This document shows positions 8,059 through 18,202 of a DNA stretch of 50,822 nt, piece by piece; the stretch's first letter is position 1, and the number at the start of each line of letters is the position of its first letter. A program made the translations under genes and the position numbers. Under the pieces are notes generated by a model. The model had not been told where the DNA came from, made no database searches, and saw only the letters and a program-made list of their open reading frames with translations. Location of the stretch: the NCBI RefSeq assembly GCF_000440115.1, contig NZ_ALMY01000003.1, forward strand, positions 1 to 50,822, read 5' to 3'. This stretch comes from Streptococcus suis YS56. GTDB taxonomy: Bacteria; Bacillota; Bacilli; Lactobacillales; Streptococcaceae.

Positions 8059-8826
8059 TTACCGGCTCACACGACAAGTGATACTACCTAGTAGATAAGC
8101 TCTCTTACTGTTGGACTGGTGAACATTTTTTACTTGGAGGATTTTGTAGGTGCGCCCCTTGACCCAGTTGGCGATTTTCTGACCAATCTGATAATGACTC
8201 GCATGAGGCAACACCCTAAGACTATCACCAACAAGATAGATTGGTTTTGAAGGAGTTCCTGAACTCCCAGCGGTTGAACTGGGGGTCGAGGGAACTATGG
8301 TCTTGACTTCAACTCCTGTTATTGCTGATACAAGACCTTTCGCAATGTCCTCTTTCTTGTTCTCAAAAATCGCCATATCTTGTTCATTATCAATGAAGGC
8401 AATTTCGACCAAACGATAGGTGTATCCACGACTTGCTGCTTGGTTGACATTATAGAGCCAATCCACCTTCTTAATGCCACGATTTTGGAAATAACGCGAA
8501 AGAAGAGATAGGATTGCCATATCTTCCTTATCCGCTTCTAAGGAAGATTGAATCAAGACTTCTGTCCCTTTGGCACTTCCATTAAAGGCATTGAAGTGCA
8601 ATTCAGTAATCGAGTCGTATCCCTTACCAATACTAGTAATACTCCGATAATCATAAACATTTTGTTCGGTAATAAAATCAATTCGCTGTCCACTGTACTT
8701 AGACATTAACTTGGCTAATTCTCGAAACTTTCCTGCTTCTGTGATGCCTAGTTTGACATTCACTGCTCCAGAATCATAGCCAGTTCGCCCTTGTCCATGA
8801 CCACAAAAGACTAGATATTTTCCCAA
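8059..8826 (-). CDS. N-acetylmuramoyl-L-alanine amidase (Amidase_3 type endolysin)
   Basis: The protein has 255 residues from a TTG start at 8826 with GAGAGGTG upstream. It starts 6 nt after the holin stop. Residues 1-175 fit the zinc amidase fold: FCGHGQ (metal His), the LHFNAF segment (metal His) and VEIAF (metal/catalytic Glu). A Ser/Thr/Pro linker leads to a C-terminal wall-binding segment (SHYQIGQKIANWVKGRTYKI). The C-terminus ends with CRVSR, which is shorter than I expect for this domain and may be a clipped end. With the holin it forms the classic lysis pair. Confidence 0.85.
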   Translation of the reverse strand: MGKYLVFCGHGQGRTGYDSGAVNVKLGITEAGKFRELAKLMSKYSGQRIDFITEQNVYDYRSITSIGKGYDSITELHFNAFNGSAKGTEVLIQSSLEADKEDMAILSLLSRYFQNRGIKKVDWLYNVNQAASRGYTYRLVEIAFIDNEQDMAIFENKKEDIAKGLVSAITGVEVKTIVPSTPSSTAGSSGTPSKPIYLVGDSLRVLPHASHYQIGQKIANWVKGRTYKILQVKNVHQSNSKRAYLLGSITCRVSR

Positions 8827-8832
8827 ATCTTC

Positions 8833-9228
8833 TCACCTCTCATTGATTTGTTTTAAGATTGCTTGTAGTTTCTCAGGTATTGGTAAACCAATTCGAACGG
8901 TATTTTCTAGAATACTTAACCCCTCATTACTGAGATAAAAGAAAATGACCATGGTTCGAATGGTTCCACCCTGCTTGATAATTGCAGTATCAATCAGATG
9001 ACCTAGCGAAACTAAAAATAAAATGGCTATCTTTTTAAAGATGCCACGAAAACCGATACTACTCGACAATTGTTTCTCTACAACTGCCGCAAAAATCCCT
9101 GTTAGATAGTCAATAATAATGAAGACAAGTAGGGCATATAGGATCCCATCCAACTCTCCAAATAGACTACCAATCAAGCCTCCAATCATGGAAAATAAAA
9201 TCTTATTAAGAGTTAACAGTTCCTTCAT
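8833..9228 (-). CDS. Phage holin (Phage_holin_4 family)
   Basis: The protein has 131 residues with three to four hydrophobic segments (about 10-30, 30-52, 68-85, 90-108) and a charged C-terminus, matching the TcdE-like phage_holin_4 family. It forms lesions in the cytoplasmic membrane at the end of the lytic cycle and releases the amidase. It overlaps the upstream small gene by 23 bp and precedes the amidase by 6 bp, so all are in one late operon. Confidence 0.85.
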   Translation of the reverse strand: MKELLTLNKILFSMIGGLIGSLFGELDGILYALLVFIIIDYLTGIFAAVVEKQLSSSIGFRGIFKKIAILFLVSLGHLIDTAIIKQGGTIRTMVIFFYLSNEGLSILENTVRIGLPIPEKLQAILKQINER

Positions 9229-9574
9229 CGGTCACCTCACTTTCTACTGAACCTTCCTGCACAATGGTAGGGTCTGACCAATCCGGTTGACCGTTCTCAT
9301 CAAACCGCATCAGATAAAAACATTCATGGAATAAATCAGAAAGGTTCAGAGTTAATGTCGTACTACCCCACTGATTAAAAGCCCAAACTGTTTCTGTTGT
9401 AACCAACTGCCGCTTTCCATTTTTTATGGCAGGGCGCCTTACCTCTTCAAGATACATGTAAAAATCCTGCTCTGCTGTCTTACAACGAATGAACTCTCCA
9501 TTCTTACGCATGTAAGCGAGAGCTGTCTCCAAATCAAATGGTTCTGTTACTTTGTCAATATTGAGGAGTGCCAT
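9206..9574 (-). CDS. Small phage protein before the holin (DUF1366-like)
   Basis: The protein has 122 residues, an acidic C-terminus, and no signal peptide or membrane segment. Its place between the tail fibre gene and the holin, and its general look, fit DUF1366 proteins found there in streptococcal phages. It is translationally linked to its neighbours (6-bp gap upstream, overlap with the holin downstream). The function is unknown and the family call is from memory. Confidence 0.5.
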   Translation of the reverse strand: MALLNIDKVTEPFDLETALAYMRKNGEFIRCKTAEQDFYMYLEEVRRPAIKNGKRQLVTTETVWAFNQWGSTTLTLNLSDLFHECFYLMRFDENGQPDWSDPTIVQEGSVESEVTDEGTVNS

Positions 9575-9579
9575 GATAA

Positions 9580-9786
9580 CTATACTCCTTTCCCTTCTTC
9601 AGGTTTTGTCTGAACTTCTAATAGCTCAGTCAATTCCTGTTTTTCTTTACGCAATAGGCTAAGTTCCTCATCCCTTTCCACCAATTGGATGGCAATGAGG
9701 TTCTTAGCGGTAATTTCATCAGATAGCTTGGTCACAAGCTCCTGGATAGTTAGTTTAAGTGATTGATTGATTTGTTCTAGATTCAT
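9580..9786 (-). CDS. Small coiled-coil phage protein
   Basis: The protein has 68 residues, mostly charged heptad-like helix (LVTKLSDEI, LRKEKQELTELLEV), so a coiled coil is likely. It sits in the late operon between the receptor-binding protein and the DUF1366-like gene. Its size and place are common in streptococcal phages. The function is unknown. Confidence 0.5.
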   Translation of the reverse strand: MNLEQINQSLKLTIQELVTKLSDEITAKNLIAIQLVERDEELSLLRKEKQELTELLEVQTKPEEGKGV

Positions 9787-9798
9787 CTGTGAACTCCT

Positions 9799-12700
9799 TT
9801 ATTTAATCGTGTCCCATGTCAAGATGACGTCACCTCGACCTGTGATGTTTACTAAGTGTTTAAAATTGTGATTGAATTGATGAAGTACGTCTTTCAAGCT
9901 GACATAGGTTGTCCCATTTCGATAGATGCGGATATCACCGATATTCAAGATGGAACTTGGTCGGTCGGATGCTTTAAAGGCATCAATACTCAGTCGGTTA
10001 GGCAACGTTACAATCTCCCACCCATCTGGATTGGTAAATGGAGCACTTGCTAAGCGAACTTTATCACCTACCACATCAATTTGGTCAGTATCAGTACCGT
10101 TCCATGCTCTAATCCCTACAAACCCACCGTCATTGGCATTCCAGTTATTCCATCGATTTGAACCGATAATGGTTACCCCACATGGCTTCCCGTTTGATGT
10201 TCCTGTCTCAAAGGAAACCCATTGGTGAGGATACCCACTAACCTCACGAGAAATGGATGGAGAGTTGGTATAGAACTTAATGTTTCCAAGTGAGAGATTG
10301 ATTTTCATAGCTCCATTGATTGCTGACAAGATTCCACCAGAAATTTTGTTGGCAGATAGGGTTACTGACTGCACTTGAGTTATAAAGGCTGATTTCGCAA
10401 ACAACTGCTTGAGGTAAGCTTCTGTTGCCATAAACTTGGTAAAGAAAGCCTGGTCAACCTTTAACTTATCCGCAGTAATAGCTTCTGCTCCAATTCGAGC
10501 TGCAGAGATAATACCTGTAGTAATCTTTCCTGCATCAAGACTGGCAATCTTTCCGCTCGCAATCACACCATCTTGGATATAGGTTGTACCTGTTATTTGA
10601 ACGAGTTTTCCATCAATCTTGACTGTGCCATCCTTATTGAGATTGAGCTGACTGAGGACTGTCCCTGCACTTGTCAAATTTCGAACCGACCACGACCCTG
10701 CAAGTGTTGAAACCTGAGTTTGAATGGCATTGACGGCAGCCGTTGTAGCTCGACTTGTTTCTAGATTGCCCACTCGTGTCACAATCCCATTAGCCGTTTG
10801 AACAACCTGACTGATTTGATTGGTGTGATCTCCAATTGTTCGAGTGTGACTGCTGACAGTATCCCGCACTTCATGAAAGGCGGTTACTGTCGTAAAGTCG
10901 TCTAATGACGGTGTCCAATAGTCTGGAAAGATATCACCAGTTGAAACCATTAAGGCTCTCACATGGAACTTACCAGTCTTAACTCCATCGATTCTGACTT
11001 GAAGTTCAAAACCTTTAGAGTGTTGGTACATCTCTTGAGTGACGGTGGCGGTCAGTTTTATCAAGCGATAGTTGTTACCCGTTGTCAGATTGCTGCTCCA
11101 TTTATTGTAGAAAGGGTGATACAAATTCCAGTTGGTCCATGTCCAAGCATTTTTATTATCCAAAATTGGACCTTGGAGTTTCATAGAACGAGTCGTCACC
11201 ACCGGGTCAAAGGTAATCTCATCCGCTGAGATATGAACATATAAATGCACTTTTGACCCAACATATATTCCACTTCCATCTCCAAATTGAACTCTCCCTA
11301 AAGAGGCTACCCAGTTGCTATTGGTATTTATCGTCTGATAAGCACCCCATCTATCCGAAGTACCAGCTATCAAATTACGATGTGAAACTGAGGTAGGAAT
11401 TCTGCTTTCAGTTTGACTGATTCGCTGGATAAAACTATCAGAGGTGGTTTTGACCAAGTTCTGAACACTGGTTGTCGTCGCATAAGGTTGTAGTGAACTG
11501 CTCGTAAGATAGCCACGACCAGTAATATTGGAATCAACCTGAGACTTAGTTTGGTAGCCTTTTGAATTTATAGCAGATTCAACTTGCGTACTTGTTAGTC
11601 GTTGTTCAATTTGCCCAGCTTGTGTTCGGATAGTGGTTTCTGCACTTGCTACTCGACTAGTCAAGCTATTAAAATCAGTCTTTGCGACTTTCTGTGAGAT
11701 GGCGTCATTGGCAATCCGCAGGTCTGCCTTGGTTTGAGTAATCTGACTTGCATTTGTGTTAGCCTTAGCCAAGGCATTGTCAGCGGTTGTTTTGACCCCT
11801 TCAAGAACGGTCTTATCAGCCTTAAGCAAAATAGATTGTTGCGTCTGTTGAATGGATGTAGTATGTCCCTCAACATTCCGTTTCAAGCTATTGAAATCCG
11901 TTTGACTAACCTTTGATGATACATCCGAAACTAATTGTCGAATCTGTGTCTCACTACTAGAAATCTTTCCATTTGTCTCGGTTAATCTTGTAGAAACCTG
12001 CTCCACACCAGAAGCCGTTTGAGTGATGAGTGTCCGTTGGGTGGTCAATTCACCAGCAATATCTGCTGGGTTTTCTGAATACCCTGTATCCAGTGAACTT
12101 TTTGCTACTTTCAATCCTGCCACATAGAATTTATTGCCATTTGGGATGGTGCTTGCATTGTACTCCGTTCGAAATTGAAGTGAGCCATCAGATATGACAT
12201 GAACTGTTTTCCAGTAGCGTTTCCAGTCACTTGTGACGGATATAATATCGTCCGATTCCCGCACTCTTGCGACTGGAGCACGATAGACACTCGAACCAGT
12301 CCAAATCGCTGAAACTTTGATGGAAGAAAGTGGCTGATTCGCTTTGGCATAAAAGCTAAAAGTAATGACATCTCCTGCTTTCACAACAATATTCTGATGA
12401 CTTCCGTTATAACCCGCTTGGGTCGAACGAACAACCAGTCCCCTAAAATTCTCCGTTTCATTTGACCAATTGTTTCCTAAATGCCAGGCATTTCCTTTAT
12501 TCGACCAATCACGAGTACCAGTCATCAAATTGAGTCCATCTAGGCTAGTTGGAATTTTCGCATCCACTTGACTGATTTCAGTTGTTATGCGATTCCCCAA
12601 TTGCGTAATCGCTGACTCGGCAGTTTCGATTCTCAGTTTCACTTGGTTAAAATCACTGGTTTTTACACGCTGGGAAATTTGGTCTGCTTGCACTTGAATC

Positions 12701-14346
12701 ATGGATTCTGCACCCGTTACTCGACCAGTCAGACTATCCACCAGTTGCTTACTCGCAAGAAGTTTTATATCCTCCTTGGTTTGTGAGAGATTGGTACTTA
12801 CAGTTGCCAACTGACCAACTAAGAGTGATTTTGCTACATCAACCAATCGACTAGCTTCAGAGATAGCTTGTGATTTAGCTGTCGCAATCTTTGACTCTGT
12901 TTGACTACGCTCCGTTGAAGTCAATCGGTTAGCTTCTTGAATGGCATCAAGCTTGGCTTGTTCTGCCCTTCTGAGGGCTTCAGTTGCCCCAGTTTGAGCC
13001 TGTTCTGCCTTTTGTTTGGCTTCTGTGACTAAGTTGGTATTTACCCCAGCCTTTGCCAATAAATCACGAGTTGTGCGTTGCTGCTCCTCTTCATGTTGCC
13101 GCATCTGTTGGTGAATAGAACTAAGTTCATTATCAATGCTGGCCTTTAATCGATCCGCATAAACCTCCCCATGACTTTGAGCCTGTTCAATAGCGTTATC
13201 AATGGCTACTTGACGTTTCTCAAATTCTGCATCAAAGGCTTTATTGGCATTCTCAAGGGCAATTTCAACGGCAACATCCTCACTCCGCTTATTCCCATCA
13301 AGGAGATTATTTGCTAGTGTAGTTAAGCTACCACTAGTCTTACCTGTTCCAAAACTTGCCTTATCATCAAAAGTGATAGAGCGGTAATTCTTAGCTAGAG
13401 GATCATAATCATAAGCAATGGCTTTCTTCCTCACATCAATGCCGTGTAGCTTGCTTTTTAAAGTCACTGTATCGCCTAGATGAACAGTTTGACCATCTAA
13501 CTCAAATGCCTCAATGATGATGGCATCTTTGGGCTTATCCATTCCCTCTATGCGAAACTTGCTACTAGCCCACTCTATTAACTCTTGACGCGTTTTGAGA
13601 TTATTATTGGTATAGGTTACTTCATTGATGAAAGGATAGGAGTTTATCAACGGACTGTCTACAGTGATTTGAAGGACAGTCTCCCTATCCTGCCCCTCTT
13701 GTTTGAAGCTTGAGGTGGCATGGATTCGAGTGATAATCTGTGAACTTTCTTTGGTTCGCTGATACTTTTTCAAATTGTAGTGAGTAGAAATAACAACTCC
13801 ACGGTCTTGTCCCCGCTCACCCTTTATAGTTAGGGCAAGGTTATCACGAACCAGTTCTCCCTCCCAAGTTCCAAGGATAGAGTGTTTACCATCCAGTAGT
13901 GCGGAGTACAGCGTCTGTTCCTTGTCTGTTGTATAGGTTCTGTTCTTGACAATGTCACTGGTAAAAGAAAAATCTCCCAATGGAGACTTGCTTGCCATGA
14001 CCATGCTTGATAGAGCTGTTACACAGGGTACCTGTTCACACCTAAATGGCGATACCAACCTAGTCATGATATCATCTGATATGTGATAGGCCACAACTTC
14101 AAGACTGGTGTCTCCTTCGATGACTTTTTTTATCCGAAACAACTGGTGTCCCAATACTGGAACTGGGCTACGAACAAGGTAGTCCTCTTTTATCTCTCGA
14201 AATAGTCCGCTATCTGTGATCGGATAGGTAAAGTTCAGGACAAAATCCCCATTCAAGGTTTCCTTGACACTTGCTTTTATGGTCTCTGGAAGTGGTTTCC
14301 CATGCCATTTTGCCGTTAGAACCGTTTTGTCTAATAATGATAGCAC
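9799..14346 (-). CDS. Tail tip / receptor-binding protein with prophage endopeptidase-tail N-terminus
   Basis: The protein has about 1,515 residues if the GTG at 14346, which overlaps the previous stop as TAGTG, is the start; a TTG at 14361 is the alternative. Residues about 1-350 match the minor structural / prophage tail endopeptidase domain that caps the Dit hub. A long Ala/Gln/Glu-rich coiled coil follows (about 360-580). Two jelly-roll, carbohydrate-binding-like modules, each preceded by a helical spacer, lie around 610-740 and 970-1120. The C-terminus is fibre-like (repeated AGKITTGII and SANKISGG turns). It should bind host surface sugar. It follows the Dit gene, as usual for siphophages. 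Confidence 0.85.
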   Translation of the reverse strand: MLSLLDKTVLTAKWHGKPLPETIKASVKETLNGDFVLNFTYPITDSGLFREIKEDYLVRSPVPVLGHQLFRIKKVIEGDTSLEVVAYHISDDIMTRLVSPFRCEQVPCVTALSSMVMASKSPLGDFSFTSDIVKNRTYTTDKEQTLYSALLDGKHSILGTWEGELVRDNLALTIKGERGQDRGVVISTHYNLKKYQRTKESSQIITRIHATSSFKQEGQDRETVLQITVDSPLINSYPFINEVTYTNNNLKTRQELIEWASSKFRIEGMDKPKDAIIIEAFELDGQTVHLGDTVTLKSKLHGIDVRKKAIAYDYDPLAKNYRSITFDDKASFGTGKTSGSLTTLANNLLDGNKRSEDVAVEIALENANKAFDAEFEKRQVAIDNAIEQAQSHGEVYADRLKASIDNELSSIHQQMRQHEEEQQRTTRDLLAKAGVNTNLVTEAKQKAEQAQTGATEALRRAEQAKLDAIQEANRLTSTERSQTESKIATAKSQAISEASRLVDVAKSLLVGQLATVSTNLSQTKEDIKLLASKQLVDSLTGRVTGAESMIQVQADQISQRVKTSDFNQVKLRIETAESAITQLGNRITTEISQVDAKIPTSLDGLNLMTGTRDWSNKGNAWHLGNNWSNETENFRGLVVRSTQAGYNGSHQNIVVKAGDVITFSFYAKANQPLSSIKVSAIWTGSSVYRAPVARVRESDDIISVTSDWKRYWKTVHVISDGSLQFRTEYNASTIPNGNKFYVAGLKVAKSSLDTGYSENPADIAGELTTQRTLITQTASGVEQVSTRLTETNGKISSSETQIRQLVSDVSSKVSQTDFNSLKRNVEGHTTSIQQTQQSILLKADKTVLEGVKTTADNALAKANTNASQITQTKADLRIANDAISQKVAKTDFNSLTSRVASAETTIRTQAGQIEQRLTSTQVESAINSKGYQTKSQVDSNITGRGYLTSSSLQPYATTTSVQNLVKTTSDSFIQRISQTESRIPTSVSHRNLIAGTSDRWGAYQTINTNSNWVASLGRVQFGDGSGIYVGSKVHLYVHISADEITFDPVVTTRSMKLQGPILDNKNAWTWTNWNLYHPFYNKWSSNLTTGNNYRLIKLTATVTQEMYQHSKGFELQVRIDGVKTGKFHVRALMVSTGDIFPDYWTPSLDDFTTVTAFHEVRDTVSSHTRTIGDHTNQISQVVQTANGIVTRVGNLETSRATTAAVNAIQTQVSTLAGSWSVRNLTSAGTVLSQLNLNKDGTVKIDGKLVQITGTTYIQDGVIASGKIASLDAGKITTGIISAARIGAEAITADKLKVDQAFFTKFMATEAYLKQLFAKSAFITQVQSVTLSANKISGGILSAINGAMKINLSLGNIKFYTNSPSISREVSGYPHQWVSFETGTSNGKPCGVTIIGSNRWNNWNANDGGFVGIRAWNGTDTDQIDVVGDKVRLASAPFTNPDGWEIVTLPNRLSIDAFKASDRPSSILNIGDIRIYRNGTTYVSLKDVLHQFNHNFKHLVNITGRGDVILTWDTIK

Positions 14347-15068
14347 TAAGCCCACCCCCAATTCGTTTCTATTGTTAATGATGTGATGCCAGCACCTAAG
14401 ACAACTCCAACTGAGTCATTTCTGCCTGCATCAATGGAGATAAAATCGCCAGCCCATTTAATGAACTGACCTCTTTGTGTCTTAAAACTTGGCTGACTAG
14501 GATTATTATCCATAATGAGTGTTTCTTGCAATCGCTCCAAGCGGATGACATCATCCCCAATCGTAAAGCTAGTTTCACTAGTCGAGTTGCCACTTATGGT
14601 AATCTTTGGAAAAGCGATGGCTGAACCTTGACATCGCAAAACACCACTGGTTCTAAACACCTGCGAGGTTGTCGTTTTGAACCACTTGGTTGGGTGACAA
14701 GAAAATGTAACCTTAAACTCATACACCCCCAGCTTATCCTTTTGAACTGGAGTATGGTGAACCTTGTAACACCAAAAGTGTATGGTCTTGAAACTAGCGT
14801 TCTCAAGCCAAAATCCTTCTTTCAAAAATAGCTTCAAAAAGGAAAATAACTGTTCTTCACTAGGTTTAACAAGATAGAGGATGTAACTCAGTTCCATGAC
14901 ACTTCTGCGAGGATTGGTTTGAAGAACCGCACCTGACAGACCTTGGTGTTCTATCAATTGCGTCTTACTTTCACTAACTGTGATAGAAGGGCTATCTTCC
15001 ACGATTACCTTAAAAGGAAAACTAGCCGTGGACACTCCACCAATGGTTAATGCATTATGTCTAATCAT
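14346..15068 (-). CDS. Distal tail protein (Dit)
   Basis: The protein has 240 residues and belongs to the siphovirus distal-tail family: an N-terminal beta-rich hub (GGVSTASFPFKVIVEDSPSI) and a C-terminal galectin-like part. It forms the hexameric ring joining the tail tube to the tip complex. GGAGTG lies 8 nt upstream of the ATG, which overlaps the tape measure stop (ATGA). The order tape measure, Dit, tip protein is diagnostic. Confidence 0.85.
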   Translation of the reverse strand: MIRHNALTIGGVSTASFPFKVIVEDSPSITVSESKTQLIEHQGLSGAVLQTNPRRSVMELSYILYLVKPSEEQLFSFLKLFLKEGFWLENASFKTIHFWCYKVHHTPVQKDKLGVYEFKVTFSCHPTKWFKTTTSQVFRTSGVLRCQGSAIAFPKITISGNSTSETSFTIGDDVIRLERLQETLIMDNNPSQPSFKTQRGQFIKWAGDFISIDAGRNDSVGVVLGAGITSLTIETNWGWA

Positions 15069-18000
15069 GGTTTCACTCCTCTCAATCCTTGCTGACGTTC
15101 TAATTCATACACTAGTTTCTCTCCAACCATCTCCGCTATTCGGTGAAGGTCAGTCTCTTCTCTTACCGTATTTCCAGTAATGGTGATGTGAATGGTTGGT
15201 AGATTGCTTGTCATGGTCTTTACGATTCCTCGACCAATTGCACCCAATGTTTGTTCATTCAAAGGCAAGACTGCTTCTTTCCCAGCCTCACCACCTACCA
15301 TTAGGCTATTGCCGTTTACCCCAAATGCAGTGGGCTTGGTTAATATTCCTCCTTTGGCATACCAATCAATGGAGATTCTTGGGATTCCACCCTTTAACCA
15401 ATCGAGTGGATTGGCTGAGCCTGATACTCGAAAATGAGGAAGGGGAATATGTGGCCATCTGATTTGGAAGTTAAAGAGATTTTTAATGGCATTGATGGCA
15501 TTACTCACGGCATCTCTTGCACCATTGATAGCACTTGAAATGGTATTTTTTATACCGTTCCAAACTGATGAAACAGTATTAGATATACCATTCAAGATGT
15601 TGGATACAGTACTACTGATACCGTTCCAGATAGTTGAAACAGTTGAACCAATCGTAGACAGGACACTGGAAATTGTCGACTGAATAGCTGACCATATAGT
15701 TGAAATGACTGAACTAATGGCAGAAAGTACATTTGAGATGGTATTCTTGATACCCGTCCAAGCAGTTGAAATAAATTGGGCAATGAAGTTTAATGCAATG
15801 GATATAAGAGATGTAATTCCCTCCCATACCGTTGAAAGTACCTGCTTAATCGTTTCCCAAGCACCCGCCCAATCACCAGTTATGACTTGCATCACAGCTT
15901 TAATGATTCCAAGAACCACATTGATAGCTATTTCAACCACAATCTTTATCATGTCCCATGCGGTTGTAATGATAAGTTTGATATTCTCCCAACTAGCTTG
16001 AATCAATGGTCCAAGAATTGTCATTACAGTAGTGATGACAGATGAAATGGCATTCCATACTGTGTTTGCAGCATCAAGAATCAGTTGTTGATTTTCACTC
16101 CACCACGTAGTAAGCGTACCCCAAATGGACATAATAAAACTTGAAACTTCTTGAATGACGGTCGATATAAAGCTGGAGATAGCCGTCCATATTTCCAGAA
16201 CAGCCGTTCGAAATTCTTCGTTATGTTGCCAGAGTTGTTGAATCCCAACAACCAAGAGGGCGATAACCGCAATTACTCCTAATACCATACCAACTATGGG
16301 AGCTGCTGCTGTTAGTAAACCGACAATAGTTGTTCCCATAGCCATAGCGGCAGCTTGGAGGGCAAGAAAAACTGGGAGTAACAATCCAAAGCCAGCAACT
16401 AGAAGTCCGACAATTACCAAGAACTGTTTAATTGGTTCTGAAAGACCGGAAAACCATGTCGCAACCTGCTGCAATAACTCCGCCAAGATTTGAAGTACTG
16501 GGGCAAGTGTTGAGGCAATGGCATCGCCAATCTCTCCCATTGCCAACTTGGCACTATTTTGTGCTGTTGTGAACTGGTCAATTGGATCAAGCGTACCTTC
16601 GTAGGTTTGAGTGACGATACCTACAGCTTTTTCTGCTGTTCCTGCTAGGTCTTCAAACGTTAAGGCCCCTCGTTTAATGGCATCAACCATTCGTGGAGCC
16701 GCTTTACTGCCAAATACTTCTGATGCTAACGACAAGGCTTCTGTTTCACTGGTGGATTGTTTGATTTGTTCAACCGTCCCAGCCAAGCCATCTTTCAGGG
16801 TCAATCCATCTTTGGCATAAGCTACTGCTGCTTTGGATAATGATGAGAGAGCCGCAGATGAATCCACACCTGCTTTCTCAAACCGCCCCATAAGCGTCAC
16901 ACCATCATCAAATGACAAACCGAGTGATTTTATCTGAGGTGCTCCTGCAACTGCCTTATCCATCAACTCCTGAACACCGACTCCAGTTTCTTGACTAGTG
17001 TAAGTGACTGTATCGAGAACCCTTGCCAAATCACTAGCCTGCAAGCCATATGCTTCAATGGCTTGTTTTGCAGAAATTGCAGAGCTTGAAACATCACTAC
17101 CATTGATTTCCGAGAACTGAATCAATTGAGTGGATGCTGATTTTAGGGCATCGCCTGTCAAATCAAATTGCGTATTCAATAAACCAACCGCAGTCCCAGC
17201 GGTATTGAAATCGGTCGGTATCTCTGTCGCAAGCTGCTTAGCCATATCAGTCATCTCGTCAAGGGCAGCTCCAGTTGCTCCTGTCTTTGTGACAATCACG
17301 TCCATCCCTTCATCTATTTCAAGAAAGGCATCCAAGGATTGTTTCCCAAAATCAGCTAGTTTCTGAGATAATTCACTAATTTGGTCACCAAACTCCATTA
17401 GAAGGTCAGCTTTAAGGAGCTGATTGGCTTCAGAGAGACTAGACTTTGCAACATCTGAACTAGATGCCATCTCATTCATCTCACTTTGAAGATGGTTGTA
17501 GGCTACCTTGGTTTCATTTAGCGTTTTCTCAAGCTTATTGGCTTCGATTGACTGATCACCAAATTCACTCTTTGTTAGTTCCAGTTGTTTCTCTAAATTT
17601 TGAATCTGTCGCTCCAGTATCTCTGAATGCCCAGTCACCTTTTGATGGACAAGTGCTAGCTTATCGGACTCACTTGCGTTTGAGCTAAGAGCTGATTCTT
17701 GAAGCTTAATAGAACTTGTTAACTTCTCACTCTCAGATACTAATTGAGCCTGTTCTTCCTGAAGTGCTTGTAGTTTAGCCTTATTACTATCAACCTGACT
17801 GCCGTTTTCAGAAATGGTACGTGTGACACTTGCTAGTTTCCCCTCATAGCTAGTCAGAACATTTTTTGTGGTTTCAAGCTCCCGTTGAAAAGCTCTGTAC
17901 TGGTCTGCCCCAATATCCCCAGCCTTAAACTGGGCCTCAACATGAGCTTGTGCTTGCCTTAATGTCGCTAGCTTTTCTTTAGTTGTTTCAACCTGTTTAG

Positions 18001-18184
18001 CTAATACTTCCTGCTTTTGAGTAAGGAGGGTGACATTGCCAGTATCAAACTTGAGAGCCTTATCAATCTGTCTTAGTTCTTTGGTAGCTTCAGAAGCTTG
18101 CTTATTTACACCCTTTAGGGCATCTTGTAAGGGTTGGGTATCGCCACCAATTTCAATCGTAATTCCCTTTATGTTTCCAGCCAT
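15065..18184 (-). CDS. Tail tape measure protein (TP901 family)
   Basis: The protein has 1,039 residues. The N-terminal 250 residues are helical and coiled-coil, and residues about 270-560 are the TP901 core domain. A strongly hydrophobic region follows near 575-640, with repeated amphipathic segments near 750-900 built on variants of TIWNGISSTVSNI. The last 130 residues are a polar, beta-rich domain (GKEAVLPLNE). It sets tail length and passes into the host envelope during injection. AGGAGG precedes the ATG. Confidence 0.92.
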   Translation of the reverse strand: MAGNIKGITIEIGGDTQPLQDALKGVNKQASEATKELRQIDKALKFDTGNVTLLTQKQEVLAKQVETTKEKLATLRQAQAHVEAQFKAGDIGADQYRAFQRELETTKNVLTSYEGKLASVTRTISENGSQVDSNKAKLQALQEEQAQLVSESEKLTSSIKLQESALSSNASESDKLALVHQKVTGHSEILERQIQNLEKQLELTKSEFGDQSIEANKLEKTLNETKVAYNHLQSEMNEMASSSDVAKSSLSEANQLLKADLLMEFGDQISELSQKLADFGKQSLDAFLEIDEGMDVIVTKTGATGAALDEMTDMAKQLATEIPTDFNTAGTAVGLLNTQFDLTGDALKSASTQLIQFSEINGSDVSSSAISAKQAIEAYGLQASDLARVLDTVTYTSQETGVGVQELMDKAVAGAPQIKSLGLSFDDGVTLMGRFEKAGVDSSAALSSLSKAAVAYAKDGLTLKDGLAGTVEQIKQSTSETEALSLASEVFGSKAAPRMVDAIKRGALTFEDLAGTAEKAVGIVTQTYEGTLDPIDQFTTAQNSAKLAMGEIGDAIASTLAPVLQILAELLQQVATWFSGLSEPIKQFLVIVGLLVAGFGLLLPVFLALQAAAMAMGTTIVGLLTAAAPIVGMVLGVIAVIALLVVGIQQLWQHNEEFRTAVLEIWTAISSFISTVIQEVSSFIMSIWGTLTTWWSENQQLILDAANTVWNAISSVITTVMTILGPLIQASWENIKLIITTAWDMIKIVVEIAINVVLGIIKAVMQVITGDWAGAWETIKQVLSTVWEGITSLISIALNFIAQFISTAWTGIKNTISNVLSAISSVISTIWSAIQSTISSVLSTIGSTVSTIWNGISSTVSNILNGISNTVSSVWNGIKNTISSAINGARDAVSNAINAIKNLFNFQIRWPHIPLPHFRVSGSANPLDWLKGGIPRISIDWYAKGGILTKPTAFGVNGNSLMVGGEAGKEAVLPLNEQTLGAIGRGIVKTMTSNLPTIHITITGNTVREETDLHRIAEMVGEKLVYELERQQGLRGVKP

Positions 18185-18202
18185 AGTCCCTCCTTTCTAC
18201 CA

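Noticed and set aside
15486..16001. Plus-strand ORFs opposite the tape measure gene
   Set aside because: They are antisense shadows of a repetitive coding region without own start signals.
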